Part shown: positions 1-7,440 of the stretch, piece after piece
Position numbering within the stretch: the stretch's first letter is position 1
How the letters are laid out: every line of letters begins with the position of its first letter
NCBI RefSeq assembly: GCF_900168195.1
Contig: NZ_FUYX01000001.1
Coordinates: forward strand, 558,001 to 622,000
Length of the DNA stretch: 64,000 nt
Origin: Allobosea thiooxidans
GTDB lineage: Bacteria > Pseudomonadota > Alphaproteobacteria > Rhizobiales > Beijerinckiaceae
Direction of reading: 5' to 3'
Program-made: the position numbers and the translations under genes
Notes under the pieces: generated by a model
Seen by the model: the letters and a program-made list of their open reading frames with translations, nothing else
Databases searched by the model: none
What the model was told of the DNA's origin: nothing

Positions 1-18
1 GGATCTGTGAACTCTCAA

Positions 19-40
19 CCGCGAAAACGCCCTTTCGCGG
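19..40. terminator. Hairpin at left edge of window
   Basis: A perfect 8-bp inverted repeat, CCGCGAAA and TTTCGCGG, is separated by a 6-nt loop. It has no clear T tract. It may end transcription of a gene outside the window. Upstream of fliI, TTAA half-sites at 105-108 and 118-121 are spaced 9 nt apart, which is two more than the CtrA consensus, so no box is called there. Confidence 0.3.
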
Positions 41-226
41 AGGGTTGCCTCGCGAAACAGGGCCGAAAAACCCTGAAACACACGACGCGCCTCGACCCGC
101 AGTGTTAATCACAGAGCTTAATGGAAGGTAAATGCGCGCAACTTGTTAGGAATCCTTACCAGTCTTCCACAGGCGCGGCCGCCGGCTTATCCGGGCCTTG
201 CCGACGCCGGAGATAGAACACGCTTC

Positions 227-1573
227 ATGACCGCTCCCTCCCATGGTTCCGACCGCCTCTCCGCCCTCGCTTCGGCCATCGAGCAGCTGGACGGACTGAG
301 CGTCTATGGCCGCGTCATCGGCGTGCGCGGCCTGCTCGTCGAGGTGGCCGGCCCGATCGGCGCGATGAGCCTGGGCGGGCGTGTCGGCATCGAGATCGCC
401 CCCGACACGCGCGTGCCCTGCGAGGTCGTCGGCTTTTCCGGCGAGAAGGCCCTGGTCATGCCCTTCGGCGGGCTCGACGGCGTGCGCCGGGGCTGCCCGG
501 TCCATGTCGATCGCGCCCAGCCGGGCCTCAAGCCCACGGCGGCGTGGCTCGGCCGCGTCGTCGATGCCCTCGGCCGGCCCGTCGATGGCGGGCCGCCGCT
601 GCCGCAGGGCGACACGCTCTACGCCTTTCGCAACGATCCCCCGCCCGCCCATGCCCGCCGCCGCGTCGGCAAGCCGCTGGACCTCGGCGTGCGCGCGCTC
701 AATACGTTCCTGACCTGCTGCGTCGGCCAGCGCATGGGCATCTTCGCCGGCTCGGGCGTCGGCAAGTCGGTGCTGCTCTCGATGCTCGCCCGCTATGCGC
801 AGGCCGACGTCAACATCATCGGCCTCGTCGGCGAGCGCGGCCGCGAGGTGCAGGAGTTCCTCCAGGAGGATCTCGGGCCGCAGGGCCTCGCCCGCTCGAT
901 CGTCGTCGTCGCCACCTCGGACGAGCCAGCCCTGATGCGCAAGCAGGCGGCCTTGACCACGCTGGCGCTGGCCGAGTTCTTCCGCGATCGTGGCCTGCAG
1001 GTGATGTGCCTGATGGATTCGGTGACGCGCTTCGCCATGGCGATGCGTGAGATCGGCCTGGCCGCGGGCGAGCCGCCGACCACCAAGGGCTATACGCCGA
1101 CCGTCTTCGCCGAGCTGCCGCGCCTGCTGGAGCGTGCCGGCCCCGGCACGAGCGACGGCGCCATCACCGGGCTGTTCACCGTGCTGGTCGATGGCGGCGA
1201 CCATGACGAGCCGGTCGCGGACGCCGTGCGCGGCATCCTCGACGGCCATATCGTCATGGAGCGCTCCATCGCCGAGCGCGGACGCTATCCGGCGGTCAAC
1301 ATCCTGAAATCGGTCTCGCGCACGATGCCGCGCTCCTGCGACCCCGCCTATTACCCGGTCGTGCAGAAGGCACGGTCCACGCTCGCGACCTATGCCGACA
1401 TGGAGGAACTGATCCGCCTCGGCGCCTATCGCCAGGGCGCCTCGGCGGAGGTGGACGAGGCGATCCGCCTGCATCCGGCGCTGGAAGCCTTTCTCAAGCA
1501 GGCCAAGGACGACGCGACCCCGCTGCCGGAATGCTATCAGCGCCTGGCCGCGATCATGAACGAAAGCGTCTGA
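227..1573 (+). CDS. fliI: FliI, flagellar type III export ATPase
   Basis: This is the cytoplasmic hexameric ATPase that powers flagellar protein export together with FliH and FliJ. The product is 448 aa, normal for FliI. The Walker A motif GSGVGKS is at about residues 175-181, Walker B (QVMCLMD) ends near residue 263, and an F1/V1-type ATPase fold is recognisable throughout. The frame is open back to 143, but the ATG at 227 ([10 protein letters not shown]) fits the family length and is preferred. fliJ, its usual partner, lies downstream on the same strand but is separated by a convergent MFS gene. Confidence 0.95.
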   Translation: MTAPSHGSDRLSALASAIEQLDGLSVYGRVIGVRGLLVEVAGPIGAMSLGGRVGIEIAPDTRVPCEVVGFSGEKALVMPFGGLDGVRRGCPVHVDRAQPGLKPTAAWLGRVVDALGRPVDGGPPLPQGDTLYAFRNDPPPAHARRRVGKPLDLGVRALNTFLTCCVGQRMGIFAGSGVGKSVLLSMLARYAQADVNIIGLVGERGREVQEFLQEDLGPQGLARSIVVVATSDEPALMRKQAALTTLALAEFFRDRGLQVMCLMDSVTRFAMAMREIGLAAGEPPTTKGYTPTVFAELPRLLERAGPGTSDGAITGLFTVLVDGGDHDEPVADAVRGILDGHIVMERSIAERGRYPAVNILKSVSRTMPRSCDPAYYPVVQKARSTLATYADMEELIRLGAYRQGASAEVDEAIRLHPALEAFLKQAKDDATPLPECYQRLAAIMNESV

Positions 1574-1600
1574 GCGCACCGCCCGCCGCAGGGTGGACGG

Positions 1601-2812
1601 TCAGGCCCGGGCCAGCATCCGCACCAGCGCCAGCATCGCCGCGAAGCCGATCGCCTGGATCGCGGCGGAAACGATCAGCGTCGCATCCGCCCCGAACCGC
1701 TCGACCAGGACCGCGAAGAGCAGCGGCGCCGCCGCGAAGGTGATGTTCTGCGGCACGGTCAACCTGCCGAGCATGGCGGCGAAGCCGTTGCGGCCGAAAA
1801 GCGCGAGCGGCAGCGTCGCCCGCGCCACCGAGATGACGCCGAGGGCCGCGCTGAACAGGAGGACGAAGGCCGCCGCCGCCATGGTCGTCATCGGCACCAG
1901 CGGCAGGGCCAGGCACATGACCGGGCCGAGCAGGAGGCCGAACAGCGCCACCTTCTCCGCCGGCAGCCGCTCGCCGGCCATGGCGTCGACGGCGCGCGCC
2001 GCGATCGTCGCCGGCCCGCTGAGCGACGCGATCCACACGGCTTCGGCCTGGGTCAGCCCAGCTTCCTGGAAGAGCGTGATGAGATGCAGCGGCAGCCCCC
2101 AGGACACCAGCCCGCTCGCCGAGAAGGCGAGCGCGACCAGCCAGAACGCGGCCCTGCGGGCCTCCGGCGCCACGCGCCCGTTCTCGGCGGCCAAGGACGC
2201 GGCGACTGCGCCCGCCGGTGCGGACGGCGGCAAATGGTGGAAGCGCGGCACCGCGGCATAGATCGGCAGGACGATGACGATCTGCATCGCCGCGAAGACG
2301 AGGAGCGTCGTGCGCCAGCCGAAGGCGTCCATCAGCGCGGCGGTCAGCGGCCAGAACACGCTGGAGGCAAGCCCCGTCACCAGCATCATCAGCCCGATGA
2401 CGCGCCGCGTCCGGTCGCCCATCAGCTGCGCGATGGTGACGTTGCCGACATTGGCGAGCGACAGCGCATGCCCGATCCCGATGACGAACCAGCTCGCGAG
2501 ATAGCTCACCGGCCCCTGCGCCAGGGAGAGGATCGCGAGCCCGAGCGCGCAGGCGACCGCGCCCACGCACATCGAGCGGCGCGTCCCCTCCCGGTCGAGC
2601 CGGCGCCCGATCGCCGGCGCGACCAGCGCGCCGGTGATGAGCAGGATGGTGATGCCGCCGAAGACGATTTCGGTGTTGAGGCCGATGTCGCGATCCAGCG
2701 CCGAGACCAGCACGGAAGGGGAATAGAAGGTCGAGCCCCAGCCGATGATGCGCGTGAGGGCAAGACCGCAGAGCAGCGGGCCGTGCCCGCCGAAACGTGG
2801 AGAAGCAGCCAA
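1601..2812 (-). CDS. MFS transporter
   Basis: This 403-aa protein of the major facilitator superfamily has about 12 hydrophobic segments in two halves. An Arg/Asp-rich loop (GRRLDREGTRR) follows the second helix, as in MFS motif A. The substrate is unknown. The gene is convergent to fliI (27-nt gap) and divergent from fliJ, so it interrupts what is a fliI-fliJ operon in many alphaproteobacteria. A short palindrome lies about 40 bp upstream of the start. Confidence 0.85.
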   Translation of the reverse strand: MAASPRFGGHGPLLCGLALTRIIGWGSTFYSPSVLVSALDRDIGLNTEIVFGGITILLITGALVAPAIGRRLDREGTRRSMCVGAVACALGLAILSLAQGPVSYLASWFVIGIGHALSLANVGNVTIAQLMGDRTRRVIGLMMLVTGLASSVFWPLTAALMDAFGWRTTLLVFAAMQIVIVLPIYAAVPRFHHLPPSAPAGAVAASLAAENGRVAPEARRAAFWLVALAFSASGLVSWGLPLHLITLFQEAGLTQAEAVWIASLSGPATIAARAVDAMAGERLPAEKVALFGLLLGPVMCLALPLVPMTTMAAAAFVLLFSAALGVISVARATLPLALFGRNGFAAMLGRLTVPQNITFAAAPLLFAVLVERFGADATLIVSAAIQAIGFAAMLALVRMLARA

Positions 2813-2851
2813 GACAGGATATCCGCGGGCATGGGCCGGACGGCCACCCGA

Positions 2852-2867
2852 TTGATCACTAGATCAA
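2852..2867. promoter_or_regulatory. Possible operator between MFS gene and fliJ
   Basis: This is a perfect inverted repeat TTGATC-ACTA-GATCAA, 40 bp upstream of the MFS start codon. Its size and place fit a repressor site for the MFS gene. No local regulator gene is seen, so the ligand and the protein are unknown. Confidence 0.3.
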
Positions 2868-3045
2868 CGGGACAGGGCGCGGCAGGAGCTGCAACGCGGC
2901 TTGAGCATGCAGAAAAAGCAGCTCGTTCCGGTAAGAAAAGGTCAACCTCCTTGCGCCATGCTGCGCCACGTCTCGCGGTTGGAGTTGGGGCGCCTGCCGA
3001 GGGGTCGGCGGTGCCCAAGATGCGTAATCAGGAGTTGAAAACGAC

Positions 3046-3450
3046 ATGAAGTCGCGAGAGACGCTTCTGCGGCTGAAGCGCTTCCAGGTGGACGAGAAGC
3101 GTCGCCGGGTCAGCCAGATCGAGATGATGATCGCCGACTTCCACAGGATGGCGAACGATCTCGATCGCGAGATCCAGGCCGAGGAAGCCCGCGCCGGCAT
3201 CGCCGATCCGGCCCATTTCGCCTATCCGACCTATGCCAAGGCCGCGCTCGGCCGCCGCGACAACCTGCGGCAGTCGGCGGACAACCTGCAGGGCCAGCTC
3301 GAGGAGGCCAAGGCCGAGCTGCAGGAAGCCTTCGAGGACATGAAGAAGGTCGAGATCCTCGACGACCGCGAGCGCGCCTCCGAGCGCGCCGCCGAGGCGG
3401 CCCGCGACCAGGCCACGATGGACGCGATCGGGCTGCGCTCGCGCGCCTGA
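3046..3450 (+). CDS. fliJ: FliJ, flagellar export chaperone/stalk
   Basis: A small (134 aa), highly charged, almost fully helical protein with a two-stranded coiled-coil pattern and no membrane segment, as expected for FliJ. FliJ inserts into the FliI ring and links it to FlhA. An AGGAG-type ribosome site (about 3030) precedes the ATG. FliJ is poorly conserved in sequence, so the call rests on length, coiled coil, alphaproteobacterial-type residues and the nearby fliI. A strong hairpin terminator follows. Confidence 0.85.
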   Translation: MKSRETLLRLKRFQVDEKRRRVSQIEMMIADFHRMANDLDREIQAEEARAGIADPAHFAYPTYAKAALGRRDNLRQSADNLQGQLEEAKAELQEAFEDMKKVEILDDRERASERAAEAARDQATMDAIGLRSRA

Positions 3451-3471
3451 TCCACCCGACGGTTTCAGTGA

Positions 3472-3500
3472 AAAGGCGGCGTCCCCCGGACGCCGCCTTT
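3472..3500. terminator. Bidirectional intrinsic terminator
   Basis: This is a perfect 13-bp stem (AAAGGCGGCGTCC and its complement) with a CCC loop. A-rich and T-rich ends on both sides let it serve fliJ (+) and the convergent acetyltransferase gene (-). Confidence 0.85.
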
Positions 3501-3502
3501 CT

Positions 3503-4117
3503 TCATGCGATGACGGGATGGTGCGCGACGGCGTCGCTGCGCAGCTTGCCCGTCAGCCGCGGATCGTCGTCGACCTCGACCCCACGCTTGAACACGGTGA
3601 AACCCGAGCGCTGGTAGAAGGCGAGCGCTCCTGGATGGTCGAGCGTGCAGGTATGCACCCAGAAGCGCGAAATCGACTTGGCCCAGGCCAGCGCGAGCGC
3701 GCGGTTCATCAGCCAACGGCCGGCGCCCTTGCCGAGCACGGGCTCGTCGAGGCCGAAGAAGGCGAGCTCCCCCTCCCCGGCTACGCGAAAGTCGAGTTCG
3801 AGCAGCCCGACATCCCGCCCCTCGAAGCGGGCGGCATAGAACTCCACCGCCGGATCCGCGAAGATCGCCTCGAGCTCCGCCCGCGGCTTGGTCAGCCGGC
3901 TGAACCACATCCAGCGCTCGCCCAGCAGGCGATAGATGCGCAGATAGCGCTCGACGTCGCCGCGATCGATCGGATCGAGAGAGAACCCCTCCGTCCCGGC
4001 GGCGTCGGGGCGCTCCGGCGGTCGCTCGAACATCTCCAGCGAGGTCACGATCGTCGCGATCTTGCCCGGCGGCAGGTCAGTGGTTCCCGTCAGGGTGATG
4101 GTCAGGCTCTGGGGCAT
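3503..4117 (-). CDS. GNAT-family N-acetyltransferase
   Basis: The product is about 204 aa. Its C-terminal half carries the GNAT acetyl-CoA loop (VLGKGAGRWLMNRAL) followed by the typical ending with PGALAFYQRSGF. The N-terminal region before about residue 75 is not recognised. The frame stays open upstream, but that part overlaps the next gene; the ATG at 4117 (MPQSLT) is preferred. The substrate is unknown. It is convergent to fliJ and divergent from the DUF305-linked pair. Confidence 0.8.
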   Translation of the reverse strand: MPQSLTITLTGTTDLPPGKIATIVTSLEMFERPPERPDAAGTEGFSLDPIDRGDVERYLRIYRLLGERWMWFSRLTKPRAELEAIFADPAVEFYAARFEGRDVGLLELDFRVAGEGELAFFGLDEPVLGKGAGRWLMNRALALAWAKSISRFWVHTCTLDHPGALAFYQRSGFTVFKRGVEVDDDPRLTGKLRSDAVAHHPVIA

Positions 4118-4161
4118 GGGGGTCGGGTGCAGCGCTGGCTCGAAAGGACGATGTTCGCCGC

Positions 4162-4176
4162 GATCATGACATGATC
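4162..4176. promoter_or_regulatory. Palindromic operator candidate
   Basis: A perfect 7+1+7 palindrome, GATCATG-A-CATGATC, lies in the 81-bp divergent interval between the acetyltransferase gene and the copper-type gene pair, 23 bp before the start at 4199. A regulator binding here could control either side. Confidence 0.35.
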
Positions 4177-4198
4177 CGGTTCGAAAGATCATCGCGCA

Positions 4199-4633
4199 AT
4201 GATGCATGCCCGGCGTGACAGTGCAGACAGACATCGGCGCCCGCCCCATCGCGGGCGGCAGGGCGCGTTGCTGTTCGCCCTGCTGGTGATGGCCCTCGCC
4301 GTCCTGCCGCACCTCACCCGAGCAGCCTCGATGATGCGTGGGGATGGCTCCGGCCATGGCGGCCACGGCCCGGCCGTAGCGGCGATGGCCGCCATGCAGC
4401 CGGCACAGTCGGCCAGCCATTGCCGCAAGCCGGCCTCCTCCGACCACGCCACCCCGGCGACGCCGCCGTGCTGCATCGCCGGCTGCGGCCTGATCGCGGA
4501 AGCGCCCGCGGCCCCGGCCCTGCCGACGGCCATCGCATGGTCGAAAGCCGTCCCGCCGTCGATTCGGCTCGAATACGGCCTGACGACCGAACCGGCGGAG
4601 CGCCCGCCGCGATCCGGCCGCCGCCTCCTCTGA
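4199..4633 (+). CDS. Putative exported Cys/His-containing protein
   Basis: The product is 144 aa, with a basic N-terminus and one hydrophobic segment (about residues 23-42) that could be a signal peptide or anchor. Then come His/Met-rich stretches (about residues 45-70) and a CC-x4-C cluster. I do not recognise the family by name. Its place just upstream of a DUF305 gene and its His, Met and Cys content suggest metal (copper) handling, which is inference. Several alternative frames are open here, so the gene itself is not certain. Confidence 0.5.
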   Translation: MMHARRDSADRHRRPPHRGRQGALLFALLVMALAVLPHLTRAASMMRGDGSGHGGHGPAVAAMAAMQPAQSASHCRKPASSDHATPATPPCCIAGCGLIAEAPAAPALPTAIAWSKAVPPSIRLEYGLTTEPAERPPRSGRRLL

Positions 4634-4709
4634 AACGAATCCTATCGGCGGATCACGGCGCCGCCTGCCGGCGCGATCCGCCTCGTCGACCCTATCAAGG
4701 ACAAGACAG

Positions 4710-5081
4710 ATGACTCGTACTTCCTTCGCGCTGGCCGCCCTCCTCGCCATCGGCCTGTCGGCCGGTGCCGCCCAGGCCCAGCAGCATCACGGCCACGGCT
4801 CCCCGGCCGCGTCGACAAGCTCCGACAGCGCCGCGACCAAGGCCTACCGGGAAGCCAACACCAAGATGCACAAGAACATGGACCTCGCCTTCACCGGCGA
4901 TGCCGACGCTGATTTCGTGCGCGGCATGATCCCGCACCACCAGGGCGCGATCGACATGGCGAAAGTGGTGCTCGCCCATGGCAAGGACCCGGAGATCCGC
5001 AAGCTCGCCGAAGGCGTCATCCGCGAGCAGGAGAAGGAGATCGCGATGATGCAGGACTGGCTGAAGAAGAACGGCAAGTAA
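4710..5081 (+). CDS. DUF305 (CopM-type) periplasmic protein
   Basis: A 123-aa protein with a clear Sec signal peptide (residues 1-23, ending AQA) and a His-rich mature N-terminus (QQHHGHG). The DUF305 signature MIPHHQGAIDMA is near residues 70-81. DUF305 proteins such as cyanobacterial CopM bind copper in the periplasm through His and Met residues. Here the paired histidines and flanking Met residues are intact. It probably forms a unit with the preceding gene. Confidence 0.88.
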   Translation: MTRTSFALAALLAIGLSAGAAQAQQHHGHGSPAASTSSDSAATKAYREANTKMHKNMDLAFTGDADADFVRGMIPHHQGAIDMAKVVLAHGKDPEIRKLAEGVIREQEKEIAMMQDWLKKNGK

Positions 5082-5100
5082 CCCTCCCCGCGACCGGCGG

Positions 5101-5126
5101 GGGCAGGCGCCTTCGGGCGCTTGCCC
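5101..5126 (+). terminator. Hairpin after DUF305 gene
   Basis: An 11-bp stem with one mismatch (GGGCAGGCGCC / GGCGCTTGCCC) closes on a TTCG tetraloop 20 nt after the DUF305 stop codon. There is no T tract, so termination may be incomplete. Confidence 0.5.
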
Positions 5127-5229
5127 TCGTCCCCGCTCGCTGGCACAGAGAGAGGGAAGGTTCGCGCCGCAGCGGTGACGACGTGGGCCCGCCTCACCCA
5201 GCGTCACCAATCCCAGCCCCGCGGCCCGC

Positions 5230-6267
5230 ATGAAGCGTTATCTCGACTACCTTTGGCCGATCATCGGTCTCGTTGCGGTCGTCTGGTCGGTCGAGCTGCT
5301 CTGGAGCAAGTTGAAGGCGGAGGCCGGCACCGACGCGGCCATCGAAGCGCTGCTCGAGAATGCGAGCCTCTGGCAGAGCATCAAGATCATCGCCCACAGG
5401 ATCGGCCACAAGATCGCGGTTATCCCGCCGGAGGCCTTTTTCCACGCCGCGCTGGCGACGCTCGTCGCCTATGCCGCCCTCGCCTGGTACGACCGCATCG
5501 CCCTGATCCATCTCGGCAAGGAGAAGGGCATCTCCTGGTTCTACATCTCGCTCTGCTCGTTCGTGACCTATGCGCTCTCGCACAATATCGGCGCCTCGGT
5601 CTTTTCCGGCGGCATGGTGCGCTACCGGGCCTATACGGCCAAGGGGCTGACGGCAGCCGAGGTCGCGGTGCTGGTCGCGCTCTGCTCCTTCACCTTCGCC
5701 TTCGGCACGATCTTCCTGATGGCGCTCGTGCTGCTCTACGAACCACAGATCCTGCGACCGCTGGAACGGATGTCGCGCTGGTTCGCCATCGGCGACAGCA
5801 CGGCCCGCATGATCGGCATCGGCATGCTCGCCTTCGTCGCGCTCTACACGATCGGCTCCTGGCTGCGCTTCAAGCCGCTGAGGATCGGCAAGCTCGAGAT
5901 CATCTACCCGCGGCTGCGCATCGTCGCCCGGCAATATCTCGCCGCTCCGCTCGAGCTGGCGGGCGCGGCCGGCATCATCTATTTCGCGCTGCCCGAGCAG
6001 GGCAATCCGGGCTTCCTGATCGTGCTCGGCGCCTTCCTGCTCTCCTTCTCGGCCGGGCTCCTCAGCCAGGTTCCAGGCGGCGTCGGCGTGATGGAGGCCG
6101 TCTTCCTGGCGGTGATGCCGGGCGTGCCGGCGCCCGCCGTCTTCGCCGCGCTGCTGATCTGGCGGCTGTTCTATCTCATCCTGCCGCTGGTGTTCTCGCT
6201 GCCGATCGTCCTCGCCTTCGAAAGGGCGCAGCTCAAGCGCAGCACCCGCATCGCGCCACCGCCCTGA
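5230..6267 (+). CDS. YbhN/UPF0104-family membrane protein
   Basis: The product is 345 aa with about eight hydrophobic helices. It belongs to the UPF0104 / lysylphosphatidylglycerol synthase transmembrane family. The conserved core is visible: the SHNIGAS segment near residue 117, a GGMVRYR stretch just after it, and SQVPGGVGVMEA near residues 278-289. Some members act as lipid flippases in the inner membrane, but the substrate cannot be read from the sequence. It is convergent with the EamA gene, with only a 10-nt gap. Confidence 0.85.
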   Translation: MKRYLDYLWPIIGLVAVVWSVELLWSKLKAEAGTDAAIEALLENASLWQSIKIIAHRIGHKIAVIPPEAFFHAALATLVAYAALAWYDRIALIHLGKEKGISWFYISLCSFVTYALSHNIGASVFSGGMVRYRAYTAKGLTAAEVAVLVALCSFTFAFGTIFLMALVLLYEPQILRPLERMSRWFAIGDSTARMIGIGMLAFVALYTIGSWLRFKPLRIGKLEIIYPRLRIVARQYLAAPLELAGAAGIIYFALPEQGNPGFLIVLGAFLLSFSAGLLSQVPGGVGVMEAVFLAVMPGVPAPAVFAALLIWRLFYLILPLVFSLPIVLAFERAQLKRSTRIAPPP

Positions 6268-6277
6268 AGCGAGGCTT

Positions 6278-7189
6278 TCAGGCCATCGCCGGCTTGGCCG
6301 ACGGTTTCCTGAGCGCGATGGCCGCCGCGCCGAACATCAGCAGCGCGCCGGTCGCCTCCGACCAGCCGAACGGCTCGTCCAGCGCCATGACGCCGACCGC
6401 GACCGCGATCGCCGGGCTGACGAAGGCGTAGAGCCCGGCCCGGAAGGCGCCCCAGTCGCGCAGCAGCCGCATATAGATGGTGAAGCCCATCAGCGAACCG
6501 CCGATGACGAGGAAGGCGACGGCGGGCAGCACCGGCCACTGCACCAGCTTCGCCAGATCGTCGTAACCCACCGGCTCGATGGCGAGCGAGACCGCGGTCA
6601 GGCCGAGGCCGCCGATCAGCGTCTGCCAGCCGGCGAGCGTCAACGTCGGCATCGCCCCCGCGATCGGGCGAGCCAGCACGGCGCCGACGCAATAGAGCAG
6701 CGTCCCGGCCGCCACCGCCGCGAGCCCCAGAGCCTCGAGCGGGTTGCCCTGCGCGGCCGAGAGCCCGCCCAGCGCCCGCGTCGCGAACAGGAAGCCGAGG
6801 CCGACCGTGCCGAGCGCGATCGCCGCGAGCTTGCGCCCGTCGATGCGCTCGCCCTCGAACACCCGGCTGGCCAGCAGGGTGTAGATCGGGATCGTCGCGA
6901 AGTTGACGATGGCGGCGAGCCCGCTCGGCGCCTGCGCCGTGCCCCAGAACAGCAGGGTGTAGTTGCCGGTGTTGAGCAGCAGCGCCGTGCCGATCAGCCG
7001 GGGCCAGGCGCCGCGCGGCACCTTGGGCAGGTCGCGCCCGGCCCAGAGCAGCATCAGGAGGCCGGCCACCGTGAAGCGCGCCGCCGCCAGGAAGACCGGC
7101 GGCACATGCGTGGCCCCGACCTTGACCGGAAGCCAGGTCAGCCCCCAGACGAGGCACATGACGGCGAAGAGAGCGGCGTTGCGCGACAT
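6278..7189 (-). CDS. EamA/DMT-family transporter
   Basis: A 303-aa inner-membrane protein with ten hydrophobic segments in two EamA repeats; the first starts MSRNAALFAVMCLVWG, typical of drug/metabolite exporters. The frame is open further upstream to 7414, but that part runs through an intergenic repeat, so the start at 7189 is chosen. The substrate is unknown. Confidence 0.88.
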   Translation of the reverse strand: MSRNAALFAVMCLVWGLTWLPVKVGATHVPPVFLAAARFTVAGLLMLLWAGRDLPKVPRGAWPRLIGTALLLNTGNYTLLFWGTAQAPSGLAAIVNFATIPIYTLLASRVFEGERIDGRKLAAIALGTVGLGFLFATRALGGLSAAQGNPLEALGLAAVAAGTLLYCVGAVLARPIAGAMPTLTLAGWQTLIGGLGLTAVSLAIEPVGYDDLAKLVQWPVLPAVAFLVIGGSLMGFTIYMRLLRDWGAFRAGLYAFVSPAIAVAVGVMALDEPFGWSEATGALLMFGAAAIALRKPSAKPAMA

Positions 7190-7294
7190 GCCTCCGCTTA
7201 GCCGCAGCCCCCGGCGCTGACCATTGCGCGGCGGGCATCGGGGGGCCGTGGAAACCGGAGGCGCGAGAGACCGCTTGCTCCCCTTGAGCCCTCG

Positions 7295-7403
7295 TCCTGA
7301 GGAGCGGGCCGAAGGTTCGCGTCTCGAAGGATGGTCCAGCTGGTTCCGGAGCTTCCCGAAGCATTCTTCGAGACGCCATTCCCAAGGGAATGGCTCCTCA
7401 GGA
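7295..7403. repeat. Long palindromic intergenic repeat
   Basis: Nested inverted repeats occupy the gap between flhA and the EamA gene. The outer arms TCCTGAGGAGC (7295-7305) and GCTCCTCAGGA (7393-7403) are perfect. The inner arms at 7319-7333 and 7362-7376 (GCGTCTCGAAGGATG) match with one mismatch. Palindromes with these CCTGAGGAGC and GTCTCGAAGG words are common between genes in Hyphomicrobiales. It could fold into a cruciform or an RNA hairpin ending both convergent and downstream transcripts. Confidence 0.75.
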
Positions 7404-7440
7404 TGAAGGCTCACCGTCGGGCCGGCTCTCTCCCGGCCCG

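Noticed and set aside
101-124. CtrA box before fliI
   Set aside because: Two TTAA half-sites exist but the spacing is 9 nt instead of 7.
4118-4750. Upstream extension of the acetyltransferase gene
   Set aside because: It would overlap the exported-protein gene and is not GNAT-like; the internal ATG at 4117 is preferred.
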